Of a stretch of 30,595 nt of DNA, positions 12,020 through 22,400 are shown in pieces. How positions within the stretch are numbered: the first letter of the stretch is position 1; every line of letters starts with the position of its first letter. Source of the DNA: Daldinia sp. FL1419 (lineage: Eukaryota > Ascomycota > Sordariomycetes > Xylariales > Hypoxylaceae). Below the pieces are notes generated by a model. It made no database searches. It worked only from the letters and a program-made list of their open reading frames with translations, and was not told the DNA's origin. The DNA lies in assembly GCA_025201765.1 (NCBI GenBank), contig MU623369.1, forward strand, positions 268,004-298,598, read 5' to 3'. A program made the position numbers and the translations under genes.

Positions 12020-12499
12020 TCCTACCCAGCCCTTTATTCACTCTGGCTTTCCTCTGGCGCGTCCCAAAGCGTAGCCTCGGGGTCTTACGGTCGCGAGAGA
12101 TGCTTGACTTATGAGCTGGTGGTGGTGGCATGGTCTGGGTGAGTTTGGCCCCAATAACATCAGCCAGCCTAGGCCCGCCGGCCAAGTCAGCGCTTGAGCA
12201 GCTCTAACCCTGCTCGACAAGAAAAAAAAAAGGGATCCGTGTCTACGGTACGGATAGGCACTAAAATATCAGATCTGATGAATAAACAGCAATTTGAGTA
12301 AAAGTGGATGTAAGTAGGTACCGTGGAGGTTCCATATGTACATTCAGGTACCCTGTCGCCGACCAGTGTCACCCGCCTCTTGTCGAATCCTCGCTCACCT
12401 CCACCCAATTTCGTGGTAGTACCGCGGAAGTACCTACACACCTCCCGGTTCGCTGGTCGTGCAAGGTCCAGGAAGACCCACAGCCTACTACTACAACTA

Positions 12500-13033
12500 C
12501 TTCACTACACGCCCACCCCCCTCTCCCTTCCCGCTCTCTAGCTCTCCTGTGTTGTTTTTTGTTCCATCCCGACCCAGCTTGTCTCTAGTCTTAAGAGAAC
12601 TCGGGGGTTCAAGGTGAGCCCTGTCTCACACTGGCTTGATTTACCATCTTCTACCATCTGGCTTCTTGTTTGCTCTTATAATCGCCTCAGCCCCGTCGTC
12701 CTAGTTAGTTGTCTGCTGTGCTTGGAATCAGTTTACCACCACTACGTTCGTTCATCAACAATCTTTTGGGCATCTCAGTCCAGATATCTAACCCCCAGTC
12801 ATTCTTTACAGAAAAAATAAGAAGAGAACAGCTCTCGGCAAGGCCCCATAGTATATATATATATCATTACCTCGCACGAAATAGCGACCTTACGCCTAAT
12901 AATTCGATTGCAATTTTCTATTATCAGCAGATCTAGAATCAACAATAGATCCGAACTACTTTCCTTAACAGTTCCGGTTATTTTCACATGTTTAATAATT
13001 AACCAACTCTGGCCTACTTGGTGACCGCTAAAA
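12500..13033 (+). promoter_or_regulatory. Probable promoter and 5' leader of the homeobox gene
   Basis: A strongly pyrimidine-rich stretch at about 12505-12590 is typical of fungal transcription-start regions. An alternating TA run lies at about 12852-12864. The start codon at 13034 follows AAAA (A at -3). A possible leader intron donor (AAG/GTGAGC) occurs near 12612 without a clear partner. The transcription start is inferred. Confidence 0.4.
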
Positions 13034-14956
13034 ATGCATTATCACGCTCACCCGGACTTTCATCCGGCTTATAGCTTCCCGCAGGCAAATCCTATGCCAT
13101 ATAACGATAACCCATATCAAAACACTGGTTTCCCTGGTTTCCAGTATATCTATGGTTATCAACCATCTCGAAACCATCTTATCGCTGATCGGGGCGTCCT
13201 AGCTGATCCAAAAGCGGAATCCAAGCCCCGATTGTCCAAGGAAGAGGTCGAGAAGCTTGAAAAGGTTTTCAAAGAAAATTCGAAACCCTCAAGCTCGGTT
13301 AAGGCGCAACTAGCCGACTCGCTTGGTCTAGAGCGACCAAGAATTAATGTATTTGATATACCGCTACATCTTCTAGTTCATATTACTGATTAGTGTGGAC
13401 AGAATTGGTTTCAGAACAGGCGTGCCAAGGCAAAGCAAGAGAAGAAGCAGCAGGAGTATGAGGAGCAGAGGGCTAAAGAAAAGGCTAGTTCAGAGCCAGA
13501 CTCGCCCGATGCGAGCCCGCGGGGCAGCTCGTCAGACCAAGCATGCGAGAGTGCCCGACAGCGCGTACAGCCTTCTTCCGCACGTTTCCCTAATGTCAGC
13601 CCCATTCCTCAGAAGACCGAGGAAGACTCCGACGATGAGGACACTGAAGATGGTTCGCCTGACACTAATCTTGATTCGCCTTGTGGACAGGGTCCACCTG
13701 GCAGTCTTCGGGACAATACTCCTAGCAATTTCCAGTCCCCAATGCCATTCGAGTTTTCACACGCCGATATGGCCGAATTCACCCACACTCAAACTCATCA
13801 AAACTACCACCATTCTTCACCTACGGCGGACTTCATTCCTTGTAGTGTAGAGTATTCCAGCCGGGGCGAACAACTGACAAGTATGGTCAATAGTCTCCCG
13901 TCGCCCAATGAGCAATGTATTGGTGCTGAACACACCAATCAACAGTATACTGGCATGTTAGAAGCAGACTTGACCCCAACTGTGACACCTTTCACTCAGT
14001 CGCAGCCAACGTTCCCTACGCCTGGGCTGGCCGGGAACCCTATAGAATCATTACAAGAATATGGTGAAAGCACACCTATGAGCGAGAGGCGAACCACGCC
14101 GTTGGTTCCTCAGGGAATACCGACTCCAACGGACTCTTTCAAATCACCTCCGCCCCCCGCTAACATTGCTTCCCGCCGAAATATCCCGCGACCAGCGACT
14201 CTTCAAACATCTTCACTGAGAAGCCGCTCGTACAATCTAGGTTACACGTCTAAAATACCATTAGATCCTTCAAGCCCCGGCTCAACGATGCGACGAATTG
14301 CCTCGGGCACTGGGAGTCACGGGAGAATCCAGAAGCCTAGCTCGGGATCACGCTCGCCCATGTTCTTGAGCCGTAATGCCGAAGCCTTAATGATGCAGTT
14401 TCAGAATCGGTCTCCAGTCATATCGGTTTCCTCGATGTTTCCCGGGGCCGCTCCTCCAACTCCGATGACCCCTGCTGTTGTTGAAAAACAGGACATCCGA
14501 GAAGCCCGACGCCCCGAATACCAATATGCATTGGGTAATAACTTCCCTGTCTGCGAGTCTAACCTCAAGACTCCACCAGACACGCCGGGCTTATTGGCTC
14601 AAATCAACAATCAGAACTACCATAGTAATATGTTCAACCCCGGGGTAAACTTCCCTACCGACCAACCAGTTTTTACACCTTTCGAGACCGAGTTTCCTGA
14701 CCTTAACATGCAAAATGTTCCTTGCTACACAGAGTTAAGCGACGGTCTTCCAACAACGCCTTTGTATCCAAACATGATGGGTTCGATGCATGAACAGAGC
14801 ACGTACGCTCAACATGCAGCAGGGAACACGCAGTTTGACTGGGATGCCAATGAATCAGTCAATTTAAAGGCTTCCCCCAACCAAGCTAGATCAAGGCTAA
14901 TTCAGTTCACCCAAAATATGACCCCCCAAGACTATACTACTCATCAAGAAAAGTAA
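13034..14956 (+). CDS. Homeobox transcription factor
   Basis: Nuclear DNA-binding protein with a canonical 60-residue (non-TALE) homeodomain. Exons 13034-13348 and 13403-14956 give 622 residues. The 54-bp intron (donor GTATTT, TACTGAT-like branch, acceptor ACAG) joins RIN to NWFQNRRAKAK in frame, inside the recognition helix. The homeodomain spans about residues 60-118, with Leu75 and Phe79 in helix 1 and Trp107-Phe-Gln-Asn in helix 3. A basic and Gln/Glu-rich segment follows. The first 59 residues are rich in Tyr, Pro and Asn. The long C-terminal part (about 125-622) has an acidic patch followed by low-complexity Ser/Thr/Pro sequence with many TP and SP sites, suggesting a phosphorylated regulatory tail. 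The target genes and orthologue name are not known to me. An exceptionally long upstream region fits a developmentally regulated gene. Confidence 0.93.
13349..13402 (+). other. Intron inside the homeodomain
   Basis: 54 bp, phase 0, GT...AG, with TACTGAT near 13382. If it is not removed the frame runs to TAG at 13391-13393, giving a 119-residue protein that lacks the DNA-recognition helix. Confidence 0.88.
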
Positions 14957-15744
14957 CTATATGCCTACAGCGATCTGGCTATATTCAAACGCACCAACAC
15001 AATTTATCACCTTTCATATACCCAATAAGGCTCCAAGTATCCTGGAGGCCTTACTCATCAAGTCAAACTTCACTGACCTACCTCATACCACTGAGGTCTT
15101 GTGTATCACCAATGTCACTCGTCTATTTGTCGATTACTAGCATTTGCATTTATCCCCACGGACAGTTAAGCTCTATGGGCAGAACCTCCAAGCAGTGTAC
15201 TCCAAACAGTCTCCTTTTTATTTTTTTTTATTTTTTTTTATTAAATGTAATGAGCACGGCTAATGCGTTGGGCTTGGATTTGGCAATACTACTGATACCC
15301 CGAGGCGGCAAGGGGAACAGACCGGAGGGGGGGAAGGAGAGACGGTCCGGACTACTGTTCGTCTTTCGCTTGATTGATACACCCAAAATGGGGCCTTGAT
15401 CAATACGCAGGTAGACAATACCCTATTAGGAATTTTAATTTTGCGGGCGTCTCGAGAAGCAATGATTTACCTGGAGCAGACGATGATGTCGAATACCGTT
15501 GCGACTTGGCGTACGACGGGGGGCTGTTGTCTAGACACTACTTATTGTTATTATATATAAGGCGGACGGGAAATCGGGGTTTGAGGTCTACTGCTTATTT
15601 CAAATACTTGTCAAAAGGGGCAATAGGAAACCGAGGAGTATAGTAGCTATTCACATACAATCATACAATAAGCAGAAGTTAAAAAAATATAGCGATGGTT
15701 TGAGTCTCTTAGCCGTTTCTTCTTCCATCAAACTTCCCTTCATC
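14957..15744. other. Intergenic: 3' flank of the homeobox gene
   Basis: Contains the presumed 3' UTR of the homeobox gene and a T-rich stretch with TTTTTTTTA units at about 15217-15242. Short open frames (for example 15374-15643 forward) show no family resemblance. Confidence 0.5.
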
Positions 15745-15819
15745 TCAAACCTCGCCGTCGCTACCAACGACGAAATTACTCTTATCAACTAGCTCAGCCA
15801 ATTCCAAATCTATTGGATC

Positions 15820-16172
15820 CTAAACTCTGACACGAAATGTGGCTGATTCATCAACGGATAGTAAAGTGCTGACAAGAAACCCTGGCTTAAGACTTGCATC
15901 CTATAACCACCAAATTAGAAATAGTCAAATAATGATAATCTTTCATTGGTCCCGCCACAGTGGTAACTATACCTATTAAGCCTCCCGCTGGCTATATGCG
16001 CCCTATATGAGCCTATGGGCGCCTAACCCGAATAGCTATTGCGAAATACCGAACTTACATCAGACTTAATCCCATATTGCCGATCATGCCCCTTTTTAGC
16101 TCCTCGAGCGTAACCCTTCTCCAGCTTGTCTCGCATCCAACTGCCGGACGACCATTTCCAGCTAACCCTAAC
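15820..16172 (-). pseudogene. Two spliced exon-like blocks of an unknown gene (short gene or remnant)
   Basis: On the minus strand 16172-16059 is open for 38 codons. It is preceded by a TACTAAC branch point (about 16199-16193) and acceptor CAG (16173). It ends at a perfect GTAAGT donor (16058). A 158-nt intron with CTAAT and acceptor TATAG leads to 15900-15820, which continues in the same phase for 26 codons to TAG. The first block contains WMRDKLEKGYARGAKKGHD, the second LKPGFLVSTLLSVDESATF. The frame stays open for another 24 protein-like codons after the TAG (15819-15748, then TGA), rich in Asp, Glu and Leu, so the TAG may be a disabling mutation rather than the natural end. No first exon with ATG was found, although an internal ATG exists at 16136. 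I do not recognise the family. The intron evidence is good; gene status is uncertain. Confidence 0.4.
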
Positions 16173-16796
16173 CTGCCCCATGCAAATTAGCGGTTAGTAA
16201 GTTAGGGAGGTCCCGTTGGGGGATCGCGCACGCGCTTGAGTGTGTGCAGTGTAACTTGAACCCCGAGATGACGAGAGATCTGAACGGCGATGATGACTTA
16301 GATATGGGATAATATATAGTGTCGTATTACGATAGCCTCATTTTCAGTTTTTTTTCCTCTCCCACACACACCACACCTGCTAGTAGCAACCTGCTCACCT
16401 CGGGCTAGACAGGTGAGGTAGGGTTCGGTCGAAAGGCACCTTTGACACGACACTACATACGATCGTCCCCGCTCGTTCATCTGAAGAGCACTTATGGTTG
16501 CGCATGCAGCACACGCCCTCGAATCACACCGCATGTTAAAAAAAACGACGCCGTTTAAGGCGATCGATGCTACACGATATACCGTCCTGCATACTACACG
16601 GTGGCCTAAATGATACCCAGCTGTGCTACGGCGGGTTCTGCAAGGCGATTTCCTTTCGAGCCGTATTATGGTTGCGTCTAATGCGGCGGATTGATCTACC
16701 GGCAGCCTTGCATGTGAGATTAACCACTCATCGGCTTACCGTGCTAATTGCTAATTTGATTGCTAATTTGGAAATGAGCTCCAACGCCCTGTCATA

Positions 16797-16922
16797 CCGT
16801 AGTCTTCAATAATTCATACTTGGGTATCATTGCCCCTGTGGGCTCGTAAGACTACGGGTGGTGAGGGAGGTCGAATGTACGCATAAGATCACGAGAGAGA
16901 AGGGCGAAGCTACCTCGTGATC
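16797..16922. other. Two adjacent perfect inverted repeats (possible structured RNA or element)
   Basis: CCGTAGTCTT (16797-16806) pairs with AAGACTACGG (16848-16857) across a 41-nt loop. GATCACGAG (16887-16895) pairs with CTCGTGATC (16914-16922) across an 18-nt loop. Both stems are perfect. No target-site duplication or known RNA family is evident. Confidence 0.4.
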
Positions 16923-18805
16923 ACGTCGTGAGAGGCATAAGTCATAGTTATTGATGTTGGAGGATTTGAGGATTGCACTATTGAAACCGAGAGGCCGCCT
17001 TTCTCAAGTAAACCACCATCGTCGTTAGGGGATTATGAGGAGTACTTGAAGATACTTTCGTCGGGATGCTTCATACTTTAGCGTTTGAGAAAAAGGAATC
17101 GAAACGGTAAAATCGGCTTGGGTTTGGTAAGTCTAGGACTTTTTATTTTAGTCGGTGGATAACTCATCTTTACTCAGATCTATTGAAGCCTTTTAAGACA
17201 AGGGTTGGTGATAGTTACAAGTTGACTACAATGAGACCTGGTGTAGCTGGTACTTGCTGTTGGGGTGTTGGGGTAGTCTCCAAGAGGAGATCCTGGACAG
17301 GATCCTGGACAGGTTCCAAGAGGGGTTTCATCGAGATGGTCAGATTACAGAATTTGATATCTCATGATGAGTAGATGGAATCGTACATCTATTTGGAATC
17401 AGCTTGAGTTCTATGGGAATTCGCTTAAGTTTTGACTCCATGTCAGCGGTTCACTTTATTTCATCTCATTTCATTCGAGTTGGTTAAAGGAAACCCCTCC
17501 CATAGTGAGTTTTAACTTAATGTCCCATATACTAACATCTCATCCATGGGAACCAGATCTCATTTTCATGAAATTTAATAAAGAAAACAACTTGACTACT
17601 TTACGCAAGTGAGAGAAGGGGGGTCATCATGAGACCAAACTGTCGACGTTCTTGAATCCCTCGGGAATAATCACCCTATGAAATTGAGACTTGAAGATAA
17701 TAGAAAGGTTCTCAATTGTTAGTTCTAATAAGTAGAATTCAGTTCAAATAGACTACGAGACAAGTAACCTAGGTTATTATCTTATATGAGGCATACCTAT
17801 GCGGTACCTGCTCTTCATAGGTCACCAAGGCGCTTCTGGCTTTCAGAGCTATTACATTGCTGGTAGTTGAATCTATTGAACTTCCGAGGGAGGTTTAATA
17901 GCTGCACTGGCAAGTCTTATTTGAAATAAACATATTGAACCAAATGTAATAGTTGACTATAACGATAAGTTGTATTAATATACCTCTGTCTAAAGCGCTT
18001 GGTAGCATTAGCAAGAGCCTTTGTCTTTCAATATTCCCTTACCATTAACATCACTGTCTCTTCACTATTAATCCTTTGTATTATATTCCAAAAGCACCAG
18101 TACCACATCGTCAATTGTGTGGCCGTGAAAGATGAGGCACTCGAGGCTTATAATTTTATATATACCTATATATACCTATACACGTACGGGTTTACTAGGA
18201 CAATGCGTCCGACAGAATTACAACAACATTCATCACCAATATCCCTCGTACTCACTGTTATCTTGCTATAAGGGGCTACTATAAATACCTAGGTGCCTAC
18301 TTAAGTCTACTATTCAAGATCACCAAAATGCTATATTGCCACTTTCGCCGTTGAAACCACCCGTAATCCCTCGAGACCTCCTTCAACCCCTATAACCTTA
18401 ATATTCACTTGGACTGAGCATCCCGTACGACAAGCACGAAGGTAGATATATGCCGCAATAATAAACAAACAGCTATAGCATAGTAGGAGGCTCGTAGTAG
18501 TGATCCCGTAGATTCGTAATCAATCGTTACTTGAATCAAGTGTTATGATTCGCGAGTCTTCGTAATCCAGTAATCCTACCTTACCTAGGTATTCAACCTC
18601 GTAGTTTGAAATACTTCTCATAATAAATATAATAAATATCGATAGCAATAACATACCTGCATTTTGCTTTCTCCCTTTCTGCGACCGTACGTATTGCTGT
18701 TCCAGGCGCACCCAATTGAATCATTTGAATAATGGGTTTAGATATCAACATATGGTTGGCCTAAAGGCTTATTTATAGTGCACCAAGTAGATAGTTATAG
18801 GGTAT

Positions 18806-18838
18806 TTATAGCGCACTTATAGCGCACTTATAGCGCAC
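18806..18838. repeat. 11-bp tandem repeat, three exact copies
   Basis: TTATAGCGCAC three times. A diverged single copy (TTATAGTGCAC) lies at 18773-18783. Confidence 0.93.
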
Positions 18839-19214
18839 TTCTTATAAGGCTCATTGGTGTTTTGAAACCTTTAAGGATTGCCTGAAATACAAGGGTGAAA
18901 TGAAGGTTATAAATCCGCTAACTGGTACCTAGGTACTATTCCCGCTAAGGTGTACGAGGATATACATTGTAATAATGTTGGAGATAACGATATTAAAGAT
19001 AGGAGGCGGTTGCCGTCAATATTAACCGCTCTTGCCAGTATACCAATACAGATATTGTACCTGCCTCGGAATATTGAATTCGAATTACGCGTATGCTTTA
19101 TACAAGGCAATACCTAGCCCACTTCCGTCCCTCGTACGTGGATTGTATTAGCCCGTGCTTCGTTACCCCTCGCTGCTGCCGATGCATGCAAGCAAGCGAC
19201 AATCGGAAGTTTGC

Positions 19215-19267
19215 ATCTTAAAAACAAATCTTAAAAGCAAATCTTAAGAACAAAGTTCTAAGAACAA
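19215..19267 (+). promoter_or_regulatory. 13-bp near-tandem repeats upstream of the metal ATPase
   Basis: ATCTTAAAAACAA, ATCTTAAAAGCAA and ATCTTAAGAACAA follow one another. A diverged fourth unit contains the palindrome GTTCTAAGAAC (19255-19265). They lie 144-196 bp before the start codon, within promoter distance. A regulatory role is only inferred from position. Confidence 0.4.
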
Positions 19268-19393
19268 GTTTTCTTTTCCGTTTCATCCTTGTCTCACCGC
19301 CAACAAAAAAACAAAAAAAAGTAAATCTAGCATCAATTAAGCATTTCTTCCTAGTATTTTCCATATCCAAGTTGAGTTACGTACCTGTTCTCA

Positions 19394-19411
19394 ATGCGAA
19401 GACGAACATAA
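19394..19411 (+). promoter_or_regulatory. Five-codon uORF overlapping the ATPase start codon
   Basis: ATG CGA AGA CGA ACA TAA encodes M-R-R-R-T. The stop codon shares its last A with the ATPase start at 19411 (TAATG). If this leader is transcribed unspliced, scanning ribosomes would meet the uORF first. The main start would then depend on leaky scanning or on reinitiation at the overlap. Confidence 0.5.
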
Positions 19412-22400
19412 TGACCGAGACAAAAAAGAAAAGTTGCACGGCTGGTTGCTGTAGCCCTTCTCCACCGCCTCCGCTTCCGGAGGTAAAGGACGTCGGCTGC
19501 AGTTCGGGATGCTGTGGCGTTGGCAAGGAGGAAGAAGTCGATGATTGCTGCGAGCCGCAGGTTTCAGAAAGCAAGAGTTGCAGCGCCGCTCACGAAACTC
19601 CCGGAAACACACCCGAACTTGACGAATGTTGCGAACCAGCAACGTCGACCTCCGACAACGGTTGCCGGGATGCCTGCTGCAAATCTGATAGGAAACCGGA
19701 TGCTTGCTGTGCACCGAAAGTAGCAAGTCCGGTCCCCGCTAGCTCGGCTGGGTGTTGCGCTTCCAAAGCTGGACAGTGTGGCAAGGACAGTTGCAGAGAT
19801 TCTTGCTGCGATGCCGAGCAAGGAGCAGGTGGAAAACTCGACGGGCCTGCGGAGGATCTGCCTCGGAATGCCTGTAAAGATGCCTGCTGCTTGACCACGA
19901 AGTCTGACATAACTGAGCCGTCTTGTTGCGAGGGCAAGCAGAAACCATGCTGTGACAGTAAGTCCGCTCAGCAGGAATGATACTGAGGGTTAACTAATAA
20001 TGCTACTAAGCAACATGTATCGACCGACTCGTAATCCGAGAAACTGCCGCCGAAAGCTCGTCTTCTACCAAGGAAAAGTCAATTCGTGAGAAATACGAAA
20101 TCAGACTCTCAGCCCTTGGGTGTCTATGCCGCGCACTTGTCGCCTTGGGCCAAGAGTCTTGCTGCACAACCCGTGAAATTTCCTCGGAGGAAAGGAAGCG
20201 CGGACCTAAGAGAACTGCGCGCCCAAAATCTCAAGAGAAACAAGCCTCAACTTGCCAGCCAAAGGCGAGGGGAAATTGTTGTTCAATGCCCCTAGAACGC
20301 AAATCCTCAACTTCAAAAATTCGAGACGGCGCGTCTTGTAAGAAGGGTTGCTGTGGGAGAGTAGAGAACTCTGCGGTGGTTAAACCCGCTAAAGAATCTA
20401 GTTGCTGCTCGAAGAATCCGAAGCCGGGCGACGGTTGCTGTAAGAGAAACGGCGATATCCCAATCGAATACCATCCGGAGAAAAGTGGGAGTCAAGATGT
20501 CCGGGTTACCGACCTCGAGAAAGGGCTCTCCGGTTCGGAACGTGTGGTGCTTAGCATAACTGGTATGACATGTACGGGCTGCGAAACCAAACTACAGCAA
20601 ACATTGGGCAGAGTCGATGCGGTGAAAAATCTCAAGACGAGCCTTGTTATGGCCAGGGTTGAATTCCAACTGGACTCCAGTTTGGCCACACCGGAAGATA
20701 TCGTCAAACATATTGAAAGGACGACCGAATTCAAGTGTGAGCGGATCGCAACTCGCGGTTCGACACTGGATATTATTCCAGTCGGAGGCGCTAAGCAGTT
20801 TATCCAACAGCCCATGCCCCTAGGTGTAGAGAATGTAGTCCTCGTTGACGAGCGGACCGTCCGCATCACATTCGAGCCGGAGATAATTGGTGCCCGCGAT
20901 TTGATCAACCAAGGTTTTCACACACCGGCCACTCTTGCTCCACCGCAGGCCGACCCGTCGATTGCTGCGGGAAGTAAGCACGTCCAGCACATGGGCTGGA
21001 CAACCTTAGCATCGGCACTTCTTACCATACCTGTATTGGTACTAGCATGGGCTCCATTAGAGGAACGTCCGATCACATATGGTAGTGTGTCTCTAGCACT
21101 AGCGACTATTGTTCAGATTTTTATCGCAGGTCCATTCTACCCAAAGGCTTTGAAGAGCCTGATATTTTCCAAAGTGGTTGAAATGGATCTACTAATAGTC
21201 TTGAGTACCACTGCGGCCTACACTTTTTCGGTCGTTTCATTCGGCTATTTGGTTAGCGGCCAACCATTGTTGACAGGTAACTTCTTTGAAACGAGTACCT
21301 TGCTGGTCACCTTGATCATGGTAGGCCGGTGGATCAGTGCTCTTGCTCGCCAGAAAGCTGTCGAGAGCATCTCTATCCGATCTTTACAAGCTTCTACCGC
21401 GGTCCTAATTTCGGGTGATGATGCTGAGTCCGATATTGACACTAGACTACTACAGTATGGCGATATATTCAAGGTTGCCCCTCATTCTAAGGTTCCTACG
21501 GATGGTGTCATTCTTTCTGGCACAACGGAAGTGGATGAATCAATGTTGACAGGAGAGTCACACCCTATTGAGAAGAAGCCGGGGTCCATCATCCTGGCTG
21601 GGTCCCTAAATGGCTCTGGGACTGTCATAGTACGCCTTACGAAACTACCAGGGCAGAATACAATCAGCACCATTGCGGCAATGGTTGACGATGCTAAGCT
21701 CTCGAAACCAAAGGTTCAAGATCTTGCCGACCGGATTGCTTCCTACTTTGTGCCCGTTGTTATCTCCTTGACTTTGATCACGTTTATTTCTTGGGTTGGT
21801 GTAGGAATTCGTGTCCAAGGAAAGTCGGGAAGCGAGGCTGTGACACAGGCAATAACATATGGCATCACAGTACTCATAGTCTCGTGCCCATGTGCTATAG
21901 GCCTGGCTGTTCCTATGGTTATTGTTATTGCATGTGGTGTTGCTGCAGAAAGAGGTCTAGTTTTCAAGGCAAGTGAGGCTATAGAAATCGCCGACAAGAC
22001 TTCACACGTCGTGTTCGACAAAACTGGCACTTTAACAGAAGGAAAACTCTCTGTCATTAGTGAAGAGTATCCTTCGGGACCACAGCACATCGTTACGCCG
22101 AATATCTTAGGTTTATTAGGCGATGTTAACCACCCAGTCTCGTCTGCTGTCACAGCTCACCTGAAAGCTCAAGGAGTTATTGCTGCCAAAGTCGATCGGG
22201 TTAAGTCCCTCCCTGGTAAGGGTGTACAAGGTTATATCAATGGACTTCATATTCAAGCCGGCAACTCTCGCTGGCTTGATACTGAGTCCCATCCACACGT
22301 GCAAGCTGTTTTGTCAAATGGCTATACTGCCTTTTGTGTGACAATTGATTCGAAGCTTCAGGCCGTCTTTGGTTTAGCTGATACTGTTCGTCAGGATGCT

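Larger units (their letters stand above)
7061..12500. other. Intergenic region upstream of the homeobox gene, no gene supported
   Basis: Moderately AT-rich DNA with scattered palindromes related to TACCTAGGTA, a T17 tract (10234-10250), a 16-bp tandem repeat (11418-11449) and a dense microsatellite cluster (11851-12019). On the minus strand a very good splice-acceptor context precedes an open frame at 8781-8945, but no upstream exon with a start codon can be attached. Given its place, part of this DNA may act as the regulatory region of the homeobox gene; that is inference. Confidence 0.5.
16173..19214. other. Intergenic region with hairpins and short tandem repeats, no gene supported
   Basis: Holds two large hairpins (16797-16857 and 16887-16922), an 11-bp tandem repeat (18806-18838) and TACCTAGGTA palindromes at 18582 and 18926. 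A minus-strand frame at about 16492-16406 begins with ATG after a CAG and ends at a GTGAGC donor. It is a possible first exon for the unknown gene below it, but the phases do not join without a stop. Confidence 0.5.

Noticed and set aside
16163..16210. AACCCTAAC and GTTAGGG resembling telomere repeats
   Set aside because: Only single imperfect units pointing in opposite directions. Part of this is the exon and acceptor of the minus-strand frame, so it is not a telomere relic.
16406..16492. Minus-strand ATG frame ending at a GTGAGC donor, as first exon of the unknown gene
   Set aside because: Joining it to the block at 16172 places a stop codon directly after the junction.
19372..19410. Upstream extension of the ATPase to a TTG at 19372
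   Set aside because: There is no ATG in this extension. The first in-frame ATG is 19411, with A at -3.
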